Made by a program: the position numbers and the translations under genes
Assembly: GCA_900765575.1 (NCBI GenBank)
Contig: CAAFRW010000159.1
Coordinates: forward strand, 1 to 10,235
DNA length: 10,235 nucleotides
Source of the DNA: Bacteroidaceae bacterium
GTDB lineage: Bacteria; Bacteroidota; Bacteroidia; Bacteroidales; Bacteroidaceae
Direction: 5' to 3'
Shown: one piece after another, positions 1-8,252 of the stretch
Layout: each line of letters begins with the position of its first letter
Position numbering within the stretch: position 1 is the first letter of the stretch
Notes under the pieces: generated by a model
What the model was told of the DNA's origin: nothing
The model's input: only the letters and a program-made list of their open reading frames with translations
The model's database searches: none

Positions 1-86
1 ATAAAAGTATCTGCCGATGGCTCAAAACTGATTTTCTGAACCGATTTAATGGAGAAAAAATTCTCAATGCTGAACTCTGCTATCAT
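1..86 (-). CDS. AAA-family ATP-binding protein, N-terminal fragment (cut by window edge)
   Basis: Reading the minus strand from the ATG at 86-84 gives 28 open codons that run off the left edge. The peptide begins MIAEFSIENFFSIKSVQKIS and continues FEPSADTF. The pattern xxEFSIxNFxSIKxxQxISF is the usual opening beta-strand region of AAA_15/AAA_21-type, OLD-like or RloC-like ATPases, just before their Walker A loop. Some members of these families act in phage defence or toxin-antitoxin modules and others have no known role. The Walker motifs and the rest of the protein lie outside the window, so the family call rests only on this N-terminal signature. The next upstream in-frame ATG (110-108) is followed two codons later by a stop, which fixes the start at 86. 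A Bacteroides-type promoter lies directly upstream. It diverges from the HTCS gene and shows no functional link to it. Confidence 0.6.
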   Translation of the reverse strand, partial: MIAEFSIENFFSIKSVQKISFEPSADTF

Positions 87-114
87 AATCGTTGATTTTA
101 TCTATTGCATGGTG

Positions 115-145
115 CAAAGGTATAAATAAAATCTCACACGGCAAA
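115..145 (-). promoter_or_regulatory. Bacteroidota-type promoter for the minus-strand ATPase gene
   Basis: On the minus strand a TTTG (plus-strand CAAA at 142-145) is followed after exactly 19 bases by TACCTTTG (plus-strand CAAAGGTA at 115-122). This matches the known Bacteroides sigma-ABfr consensus of TTTG at -33 and TAnnTTTG at -7 with 19-21 bases between. Transcription would begin near 108-110, leaving a leader of roughly 20-25 bases before the ATG at 86. No Shine-Dalgarno sequence is evident, which is normal in this phylum. Confidence 0.72.
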
Positions 146-367
146 CTATAAGCTCGATTATTGTAGAAAAACTACGTAATATAAATATAAAATCAGTGAA
201 TAGCTATTTGTTGGGACTGTAAATTAACCGTCTGATTATCTCCGGAAGGTGTTGACTGATTTGAGGACGGTAAACGAATGTGGATTATGCAGCCAAAGAA
301 GTTAATTGTTCAATGTCATTTGCGTCATCTCTTGATTTATTTATGATGGCTAAATAGTGGTACTAAA
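146..367. other. Intergenic region without a recognised gene
   Basis: This stretch separates the divergent ATPase and HTCS genes. No open reading frame of useful length has family features. An imperfectly placed pair, ACCGTC at 227-232 and GACGGT at 266-271, could form a weak stem but has no supporting context. The promoter of the HTCS gene should lie here, but I find no good TAnnTTTG element at a correct distance from a TTTG on the plus strand. An in-frame stop (TAA at 364-366) marks the upstream limit of the HTCS reading frame. Confidence 0.5.
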
Positions 368-474
368 ATGGCGCTAAATTACAAAACTACTCTTTTATAT
401 ACTTTATAAAATATAGTAAATCAGCTTGTTATAGAATTTTATATCTTGTCGCCCAATATAGTACACAGGATGGG
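368..474 (+). other. Probable frame-disrupted 5' end (signal peptide) of the HTCS gene
   Basis: The HTCS frame is open upstream of the TTG at 475 as far as codon 367, and that upstream part encodes LVAQYSTQDG directly before the LPQ of the annotated start. YSTxDGLPQ is the conserved opening of the HTCS sensor propeller, and VAQ before it resembles a signal peptidase site. No ATG, GTG or TTG occurs in that frame between 367 and 475. An ATG at 368 in the neighbouring frame encodes MALNYKTTLLYTL and then stops at 407. Adding one base, for example in the T4 run at 393-396 or the A4 run at 383-386, would join the two into one ORF with a plausible leader of about 30 residues. I infer a one-base deletion or a sequencing error. 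A rare start such as ATT at 436 is the alternative. Confidence 0.6.
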
Positions 475-3400
475 TTGCCACAAAAAACAATCAATGCTAT
501 ACAACAAGACCACAAAGGAAATATGTGGTTTGCTACGTGGAACGGAATAAGTCGCTTCGACGGGTATTCTTTTACCAATTACCGGGCACATCCGTCCGAC
601 TCGATAGACCTGACCAGTAATCGTTTTGATTTCCTTAAAGAGAATATCGACGGTTATTTCTGGATTCAGAATTATGATAAATACATTTATCGCTTCAATC
701 CTCAGAACGGCACATTCCAACAAATACCCAACAATGATAATTATAAAGCCCAAAGAATAAATATTTTATCGAACGGAGATGTATGGGCACACATGGAGAA
801 TGGCGATATGTATAGAATCTATTCTCTTAACAAAAAACGAATTAAAGTACAGAAAATCACTCATATTTCCTCCTCTATAAAAACGATATTCATTGACCGA
901 AAAGAGAATGTATGGATTCTGACAGAGAATGAATTATTGCAATATGGATTATCAAGCAATAAACTTACCTGTCACCTTCTCGGGAATAAGAAAGGCCATT
1001 TCTATTGCCTTCGAAAGTATCCGAATTACTATTTGATTGGCTCAGATGAAGGATATCTCTATAATTATGATATAGAAAAGAACTGCTATACAAAAGACAA
1101 ATTACCCACAAACTCGAATATAAGGAATATAAAAGCCTTCTCGCCTACACAAATATTACTTATTACAGCTACCGACGGCTTTTTCATATATAATTTTAAG
1201 GATAAGACTTCGGTTCATTACTCTGCTCAAACAATCGGTCTTATCAACAACTCTGTAAAAAGTTTATATGTCGACCCTGATAAAAACATTTGGTTAACAT
1301 ATAACAACCTACTTAGTAACGTTTCTCATATTAAAACCAAAACGAATCACATATCGCATTACACACTCAAAGATAAGAATGGAAAAAACATCAATCAGTG
1401 TAAAAGCATACATATATTTGAGGATGTAAACAATTACTTATTATTTCACAGTAGTGGAAATATTCTGAACTACTACGATAAAGGCAAAGATGAATTAAAA
1501 CCTTTCATTTTATCAGAGAATCCGGAAATCATCAGTTTCAATGAACCGACTAATGTTTATCTTGACAAGCAAAAAAACATGTGGCTTGGGAAATTAAACA
1601 GAGGTATTATCAAAGTATCTTTCAAAAAGAACCTGTTTAAATTAACTAGTCCTAATTCCGACGACATCTATTCACCTGAGAATGAACTACGAACGGTTTT
1701 TGAAGATAAAAATAACAATCTTTGGGTGAGTTCACAAGAAGGTACCATACAGCTTTATAATCATAAAAAGGAATTTATTGGTTTTCTATCTCCCTCCGGA
1801 CAGATTTCTACCCAAAAAGTCTATGCAGGAACCGCTTATTCCATAATCCAGGATAGAGAAGGAATTATATGGATAGGAACCAAAAACAAAGGAATGATAA
1901 AATTAACTCCTAATGAGAAGTGTTCCTATCATGCTGAATATTTTTCTTTCGACCCGAACAACCCGTATAGTCTAAATTGCAATCAGGTTTATAGCTTACA
2001 CGAGGATTCAAATGGACGCATCTGGGTGGGTACATTTGAAAAAGGGCTCAATTATATCGATAAAGACTCAAAAGGGAATATTATCTTCATCAACTCAAAC
2101 AATGAGCTCAAACAATATCCCTCTACCGGAAATAAAATACGCTGTATCCAATCCGACGGACAGGGAAATCTATGGATTGGTACCACATCGGGCGTTGTAC
2201 AATGCGGTTATCAATTTTCCCAGCCAAACCAAATAAAATTTCAAACCATCACCCGTGTAGCCGGTGATACCTCCAGCCTAAGTAATAATGACATCTATCA
2301 TATCTATCTGGCACGCAACAATCAACTCTACTTTGCTACATTCGGAGGAGGATTATGTAAGCTGCAATCATTCCAAAATCAAAATGCTATCTTTAAACAT
2401 TATTCCAAGGCTAACGGACTTCCTTCCGATGTATTACAAACCATACAAGAAGACAGCAAAGGATATTTATGGATAGCTACCGAAGAAGGACTATGTCGTT
2501 TCTCTCCTCAACAAGAAACTTTTGATTCATACGACAGCCGATTCTTCCCATCAGATATACAATTCACAGAAAGTAATGCAATCCAGACTTCAAACGATGA
2601 ATTAATATTCAACACCGACCGTGGATTCTTATCATTTAACCCTGAGAATATCAAAAGAGATTCATACAAGCCTCAGATTATCTTTAATCATCTATTTATT
2701 AGAGAACACGAAATCATTGCCGGAAAAAGTCCGTTATTAGAAACAAACATCAATGAAACTTCAAACCTAATTCTCTCCCATTCCAATAATTCCTTTAGCA
2801 TAAACTACGTGGCATTAGACATGAAATATCCTAATAAGATTCAGTATGCATACAGATTAAAAGGATTCGATAATTGGAATTATGTAGGGGATGACCGAAC
2901 TGCTACCTACACAAATATTCCTAAAGGGACTTATACATTCCAGGTAAAATCGACAAATAGCGACGGGTTATGGGTAGAGAATGAAAAAGCCATCCTAATA
3001 ACGATTAATCCCTCCTTCTGGGAATCAATATGGGGTATCCTTTTGCTTATTTCATTATTCATTATCATCCTCTTATTTACCACCTATATATTCTTATTAT
3101 TCTATAAACTAAAGTCAAAAGTCATTTTCGAACAACGATTATCCGATGTTAAAACCAAGTTCTTCACCGATATTGTGCACGAGTTACGTACCCCTTTCAC
3201 GCTGATTATTGCACCATTAGAGCATATATTATCCACCAAAGGAATACCCGAAACCATTCATCAGGATTTAAAGCTAATGCAACATAACACACAGCGTACC
3301 GTAAAACTAATTAATCAAATATTAGATTTCCAGAAGATACAAAACAATAAAATGAAACTTAGAGTACAGCATATCGAACTGTATTCGTTTATCAAGCATA

Positions 3401-4737
3401 TAATTGATAGTTTTGAAAGTCTTGCCTTAAGCCAAGATACAGAGATAGAACTCAGTTCCACTTCCAAAGAGGTTTATTCATGGATTGACGCCGATAAAAT
3501 AGAAATAGTTCTATTCAATCTCATATCCAATGCCATCAAATATTCCCCGAAAGGGAAAAAGATTCTCATTCATATCAGTGAAGAAAAGGAACACATCACT
3601 CTATCCGTCAGCGACCAAGGATTTGGTATTGCTCCGGAAAAACAAAAACTTATATTCGCCCGTTTTGAAAACTTAGTTCACAACCAAATATTAAAGCAAC
3701 CCAGTACCGGCATTGGCCTTTCCCTTGTAAAAGAAATGGTAGAACTCCATAAAGGTGAAATAGAACTTCAAAGTCGTATCAATGAAGGAACAACCTTCAA
3801 AATCAAACTCCGTAAGGGTAAAGAACACTTTGAAAAAGAGACCGAATTTATTCTTACCGATTATCAATTTGATGATAACTACGAGAAGACATTCTTAGAT
3901 GAGTCTTTAAACGAAACGATGGATGCAAAAAGAGACCTCTCAACAATCTTATTGGTTGAAGATAATAATGAATTACGCTATTTCCTACAAACAATCTTAT
4001 CTGAATTCTTCCAAGTAATCACAGCAAAAAACGGAGAAGAGGGATTAAATAAAGCCGTTCAATTTAATCCGGATATGATTATCAGTGATGTCATGATGCC
4101 TGTTATGAATGGCATTGAGATGGTTAAAAGCATACGTGCCAATATTTCAATATGCCATATCCCCATTATATTGTTAACAAGCAAATCTAACGTAGAAAGT
4201 CAGATAGAAGGTTTTGAATTAGGTATTGACGATTACGTAACTAAACCTTTCAGTGCCAATTATCTAAAAGCACGCATATTTAATTTATTGGAACAAAGAA
4301 AAAGACTTCAAGCCTTATATTGTTCCCAATTAATGACTTCTGAAAAAGAAAAAGAAGAGATTAACGACGAGATAGATACGAATAAATTAACATTGATATC
4401 TCCATATGATAAGGAGCTGGTAGAAAAGATAGTGAAGCATATTAAAGAGAACATTGGGGACACTACTTTATCCGTTGAAAGTATAGCGCAAGAAATGGGA
4501 CTCAGTCGCTCGGCATTATTCAAAAAAATAAAGACCCTAACAGGATTAGCTCCTATAGAACTAATTAAAAACATTCGAATTCAACAGGCAGTAGCACTTA
4601 TTGAAGAAGGGAAGCAGAACCTAACACAGATTGCCTATACAACCGGATTTAATGATTCGCATTATTTCAGCAAATGCTTTAAACAGATGTATGGAATGAC
4701 TCCTAGTGAGTATAAGAGAAACTATTTTCAAAAATAA
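475..4737 (+). CDS. Hybrid two-component system sensor/regulator (HTCS: propeller sensor, histidine kinase, receiver, AraC)
   Basis: This 1420-residue chain is a one-protein signalling system of the kind that controls polysaccharide utilisation loci in Bacteroides. Residues 1 to about 760 carry many Reg_prop propeller blades, seen as repeated motifs such as NMWFATWNG, IIWIGTKNKG, RIWVGTFEKG, NLWIGTTSG and YLWIATEEG. A Y_Y_Y domain follows (about 772-847), then a single membrane helix (about 853-876). The cytoplasmic part has a HisKA domain with HELRTP (His902), a HATPase domain with N-box Asn1015/Asn1019, DQGFGI at 1047-1052 and GIGLSL at 1079-1084, a receiver (about 1157-1270) with acidic residues at 1162-1163, phospho-acceptor Asp1205 and Lys1257, and an AraC HTH_18 domain (about 1313-1420). 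All catalytic residues are present. The TTG start at 475 is doubtful because conserved family sequence continues upstream and no signal peptide is included; without one the sensor would not reach the periplasm. By position it should regulate the downstream susC/susD operon. Its ligand is not predictable from sequence. Confidence 0.93.
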   Translation: MPQKTINAIQQDHKGNMWFATWNGISRFDGYSFTNYRAHPSDSIDLTSNRFDFLKENIDGYFWIQNYDKYIYRFNPQNGTFQQIPNNDNYKAQRINILSNGDVWAHMENGDMYRIYSLNKKRIKVQKITHISSSIKTIFIDRKENVWILTENELLQYGLSSNKLTCHLLGNKKGHFYCLRKYPNYYLIGSDEGYLYNYDIEKNCYTKDKLPTNSNIRNIKAFSPTQILLITATDGFFIYNFKDKTSVHYSAQTIGLINNSVKSLYVDPDKNIWLTYNNLLSNVSHIKTKTNHISHYTLKDKNGKNINQCKSIHIFEDVNNYLLFHSSGNILNYYDKGKDELKPFILSENPEIISFNEPTNVYLDKQKNMWLGKLNRGIIKVSFKKNLFKLTSPNSDDIYSPENELRTVFEDKNNNLWVSSQEGTIQLYNHKKEFIGFLSPSGQISTQKVYAGTAYSIIQDREGIIWIGTKNKGMIKLTPNEKCSYHAEYFSFDPNNPYSLNCNQVYSLHEDSNGRIWVGTFEKGLNYIDKDSKGNIIFINSNNELKQYPSTGNKIRCIQSDGQGNLWIGTTSGVVQCGYQFSQPNQIKFQTITRVAGDTSSLSNNDIYHIYLARNNQLYFATFGGGLCKLQSFQNQNAIFKHYSKANGLPSDVLQTIQEDSKGYLWIATEEGLCRFSPQQETFDSYDSRFFPSDIQFTESNAIQTSNDELIFNTDRGFLSFNPENIKRDSYKPQIIFNHLFIREHEIIAGKSPLLETNINETSNLILSHSNNSFSINYVALDMKYPNKIQYAYRLKGFDNWNYVGDDRTATYTNIPKGTYTFQVKSTNSDGLWVENEKAILITINPSFWESIWGILLLISLFIIILLFTTYIFLLFYKLKSKVIFEQRLSDVKTKFFTDIVHELRTPFTLIIAPLEHILSTKGIPETIHQDLKLMQHNTQRTVKLINQILDFQKIQNNKMKLRVQHIELYSFIKHIIDSFESLALSQDTEIELSSTSKEVYSWIDADKIEIVLFNLISNAIKYSPKGKKILIHISEEKEHITLSVSDQGFGIAPEKQKLIFARFENLVHNQILKQPSTGIGLSLVKEMVELHKGEIELQSRINEGTTFKIKLRKGKEHFEKETEFILTDYQFDDNYEKTFLDESLNETMDAKRDLSTILLVEDNNELRYFLQTILSEFFQVITAKNGEEGLNKAVQFNPDMIISDVMMPVMNGIEMVKSIRANISICHIPIILLTSKSNVESQIEGFELGIDDYVTKPFSANYLKARIFNLLEQRKRLQALYCSQLMTSEKEKEEINDEIDTNKLTLISPYDKELVEKIVKHIKENIGDTTLSVESIAQEMGLSRSALFKKIKTLTGLAPIELIKNIRIQQAVALIEEGKQNLTQIAYTTGFNDSHYFSKCFKQMYGMTPSEYKRNYFQK

Positions 4738-4841
4738 ATATCCCTATTAAACTTATAAACTTTAGTATCGGAATAAGCCCTCATTCAACTCCTCAATAGG
4801 CAATTCTTTACTTTATATCACTTTCTAAAGAATATTGCAAA

Positions 4842-4861
4842 TTCATATACACATATATGAA
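4842..4861. promoter_or_regulatory. Inverted repeat upstream of susC, candidate operator
   Basis: TTCATATA (4842-4849) and TATATGAA (4854-4861) form a perfect 8-base inverted repeat around CACA. It lies about 115 bases before the -33 element of the susC promoter. It is AT-only apart from one pair in each arm and lacks a clean U-tract, so it is a poor terminator. It could be a binding site for the AraC domain of the HTCS, although such proteins often use direct repeats. Chance occurrence in AT-rich DNA cannot be excluded. Confidence 0.3.
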
Positions 4862-4926
4862 AGAAGTGCTTGTTTTTCTTTATTATAGGCCTTCCCATAG
4901 CATACAAAAAAGAAGAAGATACATCG

Positions 4927-4957
4927 CTACTTCCTTAAAAAATGAAAAAAGAAGTAG
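4927..4957. promoter_or_regulatory. Inverted repeat just upstream of the susC -33 element
   Basis: CTACTTC (4927-4933) and GAAGTAG (4951-4957) are perfect 7-base inverted arms separated by 17 bases. The right arm ends 19 bases before the -33 TTTG, a location suited to an activator of the AraC type. The arms sit in a purine-rich stretch, so simple base composition raises the chance of a random match. Its role as an HTCS site is inferred from position only. Confidence 0.3.
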
Positions 4958-4976
4958 AAAAATAATAGAAAGAAAA

Positions 4977-5009
4977 TTTGGACTTTTACCCCCCCCCGGT
5001 GTATATTTG
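4977..5009 (+). promoter_or_regulatory. susC/susD operon promoter with C9 spacer tract
   Basis: TTTG at 4977-4980 and TATATTTG at 5002-5009 match the Bacteroidota -33 and -7 consensus elements, with 21 bases between them, the upper end of the usual 19-21. Transcription would begin near 5014-5016 and give a short leader of about 30 bases before the susC ATG at 5046. The spacer contains nine consecutive C residues (4989-4997). Any change in that run changes the spacing of the two elements and could change promoter strength. The 5' leader is AT-rich with no strong Shine-Dalgarno sequence. Confidence 0.8.
4989..4997. repeat. Homopolymeric C9 tract inside the promoter spacer
   Basis: Nine C residues in a row sit between the -33 and -7 elements, preceded by A and followed by GG. 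Such a run stands out in an otherwise AT-rich intergenic region. Homopolymeric G/C tracts of this length are known slippage hot spots in other bacteria, including promoter-spacer tracts of Neisseria opc and porA. Whether this one varies in this organism is not shown by a single sequence. Confidence 0.85.
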
Positions 5010-5045
5010 TTGCTGTGAAATAACCTTAATATAAAACTACTATTT

Positions 5046-8000
5046 ATGAAAAACATGAAAAGAACATTGTCTTATCATGGAGACAGAACGTTCCTGACGA
5101 AGCTCTTTACGCTTTGTTGCCTCTTGGGAATATCCATGTTTACTTATGCCCAACAAAAAATTACGGGAAATGTAGCCGAAGCTAACGGCGAACCGATAAT
5201 CGGCGCCAGTGTTGTAGTAAAAGGTACAACAAACGGTACTATTACCGATTTTGACGGTAACTTTACCTTGAATGCACCAAGTAAATCAGTATTGGAAATT
5301 TCTTTTGTCGGGTATAAAACACAGACCGTAACGGCCGGAAATGCCCCACTCAAAATTGTTTTGAAAGAAGACACAGAATTATTAGACGAAGTCGTTGTAG
5401 TAGGTTACGGCTCGGTACGTAAACGCGATTTGACAGGCTCTGTCAGCACTGTAGGTGCAGACAAGCTGAAAGGACGTTCGTTCGGCAATGCACTGCAATC
5501 TATGGCTGGTCAAGTATCGGGCGTGCAAATTACACAAACCCAAGGTGCTCCAGGTATGGCTCCAACCATTAAAGTACGTGGTGCCACATCCATCAACGCC
5601 GGAACAACTCCGCTTTATGTTATCGATGGAGTTCCTTTAGAAGATGATACCGATTCAGGAGGTGGAACGAATGGAGGTAGTCTCCAATATTCCAATCACA
5701 ACCCGATGAACAATATTAACCCAAACGATATCGAATCTATCGAAGTCTTGAAGGACGCAGCTTCTGCTGCCATCTACGGTTCTCGTGGAGCCAATGGAGT
5801 TGTATTGATTACCACCAAACAAGGTAAAGCCGGCAAAACGAAAGTAGACATTACCTATGAATTCGGACTATCCCGCGTTAACCGTCGCCTGAAAATGATG
5901 GACGCTACGCAATGGATTGAATATGAATCAGCTGCCCGTGAAAATCAATGGGCTACTGATTTCGCTAAAAACCCGGATACTAAAAAAAGTTATACCACAC
6001 ACATTGTTCCAACCGAATTTTCCGACCCTGAATGGCTAGAGCGCATTGGTAACGGCACCGATTGGCAAGATGTACTTTATCGTAATGGCACCAGTCACAA
6101 CGTACAGGCCTCGGTTTCAGGAGGTAGCGAAAATACTCAATTCATGATTTCACTAGGTTACCTGAATCAGGAAGGAGTAGTGATTACCAACGATTACGAC
6201 CGTATCTCTTTACGTTCTAATATCAACCACAAAATAAACGATAGACTGAACATAGCCGTTAAAGTAAACCTGACCCGTTCTAACGACTCTCCACAAGGAT
6301 TGGCCGGAAAATCAGACGTTGTCAGCTTAGCCTGCCAAAGCGACCCGATTTTCCCATTATATGTAGAGACAGGCTCCTTAGGTTTCAAAGACCCAGAATC
6401 AATATGGAATACCTTTGTTAAATATGGATTCCAATTGTGGCATCCTTATTCATTAACTTACGAAAGTTCTAAGAAACTAAAAACCGACAATATCTTAGGT
6501 TCTGTTTCGGCTGATTATAAAATTATCGACGGGCTCACGTTCAAGACTGCTGCCAGCATCAATACTTCAGATTCTCACTACGAGTATTACTGGAACGAAG
6601 GCCAGAAATGGGGTTATTCCGGTTGGGTTGCCGCTACCGGAACGTATGCTACCCGCCGTGTAGATAACTGGGTATGGGAAAATACCTTGAACTATAATAA
6701 GACGTTCAACGAAGACCACAATGTGACGGCTTTGATTGGTTACACCATGCAAGACCAAAAGACCACATACGCTACCATGACCGGTAACGGATATCCCAAT
6801 GATATGGTACATACCATCAATGCCAGTACATCGCAAACCGCATCTAGTACAAAATCCGAGTGGGCATTAATATCTTATTTAGCTCGTGCCACTTACTCTT
6901 ACCAAGGCAAATATTTGGCCAGTGCTTCTATCCGTGCCGATGGTTGCTCTCGATTCGGTTCCAACAACCGTTGGGGTTACTTCCCTTCCGTATCAGCTGC
7001 ATGGCGTATGTCGGAAGAAAACTTTATGCAAAATACAAAAAGTTGGTTAGACAATCTAAAGCTCCGCTTAAGTTACGGTGTTACAGGTAACAACCAAATT
7101 GACGACTACGCTTCCATTGGTTTACTCTCCACATCACAGTATGCGGTAAACGGCACATTAACCAACGGGCTATACACCAGCACCTTACCTTCCAAAGATT
7201 TGAAATGGGAAAAGACCGGACAATATGACTTGGGAATCGATGCTAGTTTCTTTGGTAGCCGCCTGAATATAGCGTTAGACCTTTACTACTCCAAAACAAC
7301 AGACATGTTGCTGAATGTACCCGTTCCTGCATTAACCGGTTTCACTGAATCACAAACCAACGTTGGTTCGGTAAGAAACAAAGGTATTGAATTCAGTATC
7401 AACTCAGTTAACATCAAGAATAACAACTTTATATGGACCACCGATTTCAATATCTCCGCTAACCGTAACAAGGTTTTACATTTAGGCAATAATGATGCAC
7501 CGATTGATGTAAATACAAACTCCTCTATCTCCCGTACCGAAGTAGGACAACCGGTGGGTAACTATTATGGTTACAAAGTTATCGGAGTTTATAGTACGGA
7601 AGACATCAATAATCCGAATGTACCCAAATATGCCGGAGCTGAAGCAGGAGACCCGAAAGTAGAAAACAGAGATGGAAATACTGTCATTGATGCAGGAGAC
7701 CGCACCATCTTAGGAAACTATCAACCGGATTTCACTTGGGGCTTGACGAATAATTTCTCATTCAAAGGCATTGAATTCTCATTCATGCTAACCGGTACAC
7801 AAGGTAACGAAATCATGAATCAGAATGCCCGTTTCTTAGGCTTCTATAATGGTGCCCGTAACCTCTATGCTTCCAGAAGCAATTTCTGGAAAAGCGATGC
7901 GGAACCAGGCGACGGTATGACTCCTAAACCACGTACTACTCCCAATACAATTGAATCTAACTCTTCGTCAATGTGGGTTGAAGACGGTTCTTTTGTCCGT

Positions 8001-8228
8001 ATCAAAAACATTCGTTTAGGTTATAGCTTCCCATCATCCATCACGAAGAAGTTACGTTTAGGCTCTATGAAAGTCTATGTAAATATGGAAAATGTACATG
8101 TATTCTCCGATTATTCCAATTACGACCCCGAAGGTTCTACTTTCCAAACCGGTTATCGCGTAGGTTACGACTATGGAGCATATCCTAATCCGTTTGCCTG
8201 CACATTTGGTCTTAATATTGGATTCTGA
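5046..8228 (+). CDS. SusC-like TonB-linked outer membrane transporter (RagA family)
   Basis: This protein of 1060 residues imports a SusD-captured ligand across the outer membrane using energy from TonB-ExbBD. Residues 1-35 form a Sec signal peptide ending TYA before Gln36. A carboxypeptidase-regulatory-like domain follows (about 38-107, ITGNVxxxxGEPIIGASV, DFDGNFTL, ISFVGYKT). Next come the family signature EVVVVGYG at 115-122, which carries the TonB box, and the plug domain (about 126-258, with YVIDGVPL, NDIESIEVLKDA and YGSRGANGVVLITT). The rest is a 22-strand-type beta-barrel ending in an aromatic residue (GLNIGF). Length is typical. It lacks an N-terminal STN domain, so it is not expected to signal through an anti-sigma factor, which agrees with control by the neighbouring HTCS. 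The ATG at 5046 is chosen because it sits about 30 bases after the predicted transcription start; Met4 is an alternative. The susD gene begins 24 bases after its stop. The substrate is unknown: carbohydrate is usual for HTCS-linked pairs, but peptide uptake as in RagAB is possible. Confidence 0.96.
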   Translation: MKNMKRTLSYHGDRTFLTKLFTLCCLLGISMFTYAQQKITGNVAEANGEPIIGASVVVKGTTNGTITDFDGNFTLNAPSKSVLEISFVGYKTQTVTAGNAPLKIVLKEDTELLDEVVVVGYGSVRKRDLTGSVSTVGADKLKGRSFGNALQSMAGQVSGVQITQTQGAPGMAPTIKVRGATSINAGTTPLYVIDGVPLEDDTDSGGGTNGGSLQYSNHNPMNNINPNDIESIEVLKDAASAAIYGSRGANGVVLITTKQGKAGKTKVDITYEFGLSRVNRRLKMMDATQWIEYESAARENQWATDFAKNPDTKKSYTTHIVPTEFSDPEWLERIGNGTDWQDVLYRNGTSHNVQASVSGGSENTQFMISLGYLNQEGVVITNDYDRISLRSNINHKINDRLNIAVKVNLTRSNDSPQGLAGKSDVVSLACQSDPIFPLYVETGSLGFKDPESIWNTFVKYGFQLWHPYSLTYESSKKLKTDNILGSVSADYKIIDGLTFKTAASINTSDSHYEYYWNEGQKWGYSGWVAATGTYATRRVDNWVWENTLNYNKTFNEDHNVTALIGYTMQDQKTTYATMTGNGYPNDMVHTINASTSQTASSTKSEWALISYLARATYSYQGKYLASASIRADGCSRFGSNNRWGYFPSVSAAWRMSEENFMQNTKSWLDNLKLRLSYGVTGNNQIDDYASIGLLSTSQYAVNGTLTNGLYTSTLPSKDLKWEKTGQYDLGIDASFFGSRLNIALDLYYSKTTDMLLNVPVPALTGFTESQTNVGSVRNKGIEFSINSVNIKNNNFIWTTDFNISANRNKVLHLGNNDAPIDVNTNSSISRTEVGQPVGNYYGYKVIGVYSTEDINNPNVPKYAGAEAGDPKVENRDGNTVIDAGDRTILGNYQPDFTWGLTNNFSFKGIEFSFMLTGTQGNEIMNQNARFLGFYNGARNLYASRSNFWKSDAEPGDGMTPKPRTTPNTIESNSSSMWVEDGSFVRIKNIRLGYSFPSSITKKLRLGSMKVYVNMENVHVFSDYSNYDPEGSTFQTGYRVGYDYGAYPNPFACTFGLNIGF

Positions 8229-8252
8229 TGTATAACTTTAGATAATTAAAAA

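Larger units (their letters stand above)
4738..4976. other. Intergenic regulatory region between HTCS gene and susC
   Basis: Together with the promoter and leader this makes a 308-base gap. It is AT-rich and purine-rich toward its right end, with no ORF of interest. I see no convincing intrinsic terminator after the HTCS stop codon. The region holds two short inverted repeats (4842-4861 and 4927-4957). Given the HTCS/SusCD pairing, this is where the regulator's DNA-binding domain is expected to act. Confidence 0.5.

Noticed and set aside
227..271. Inverted pair ACCGTC / GACGGT upstream of the HTCS gene
   Set aside because: Only six bases per arm with a 33-base loop, no T-tract, and no aligned promoter elements; too likely by chance.
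383..410. Programmed -1 ribosomal frameshift to join the ATG at 368 to the HTCS frame
   Set aside because: No canonical X XXY YYZ slippery heptamer in the correct frame and no evident downstream pseudoknot or stem-loop before the stop at 407. An ordinary one-base indel is simpler.
439..753. Minus-strand ORF of 104 codons overlapping the HTCS start
   Set aside because: It lies opposite conserved HTCS propeller sequence and has no family features, so it is a shadow of the plus-strand gene.
4842..4861. Inverted repeat considered as the HTCS terminator
   Set aside because: The stem is almost entirely AT and lies over 100 bases after the stop codon, and the following T-rich stretch begins only after several other bases. 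A regulatory site or chance match fits better.
4977..5009. Invertible promoter (DNA-inversion phase variation) at susC
   Set aside because: The inverted repeats in the region do not flank the promoter on both sides, and no recombinase gene is present in the window.
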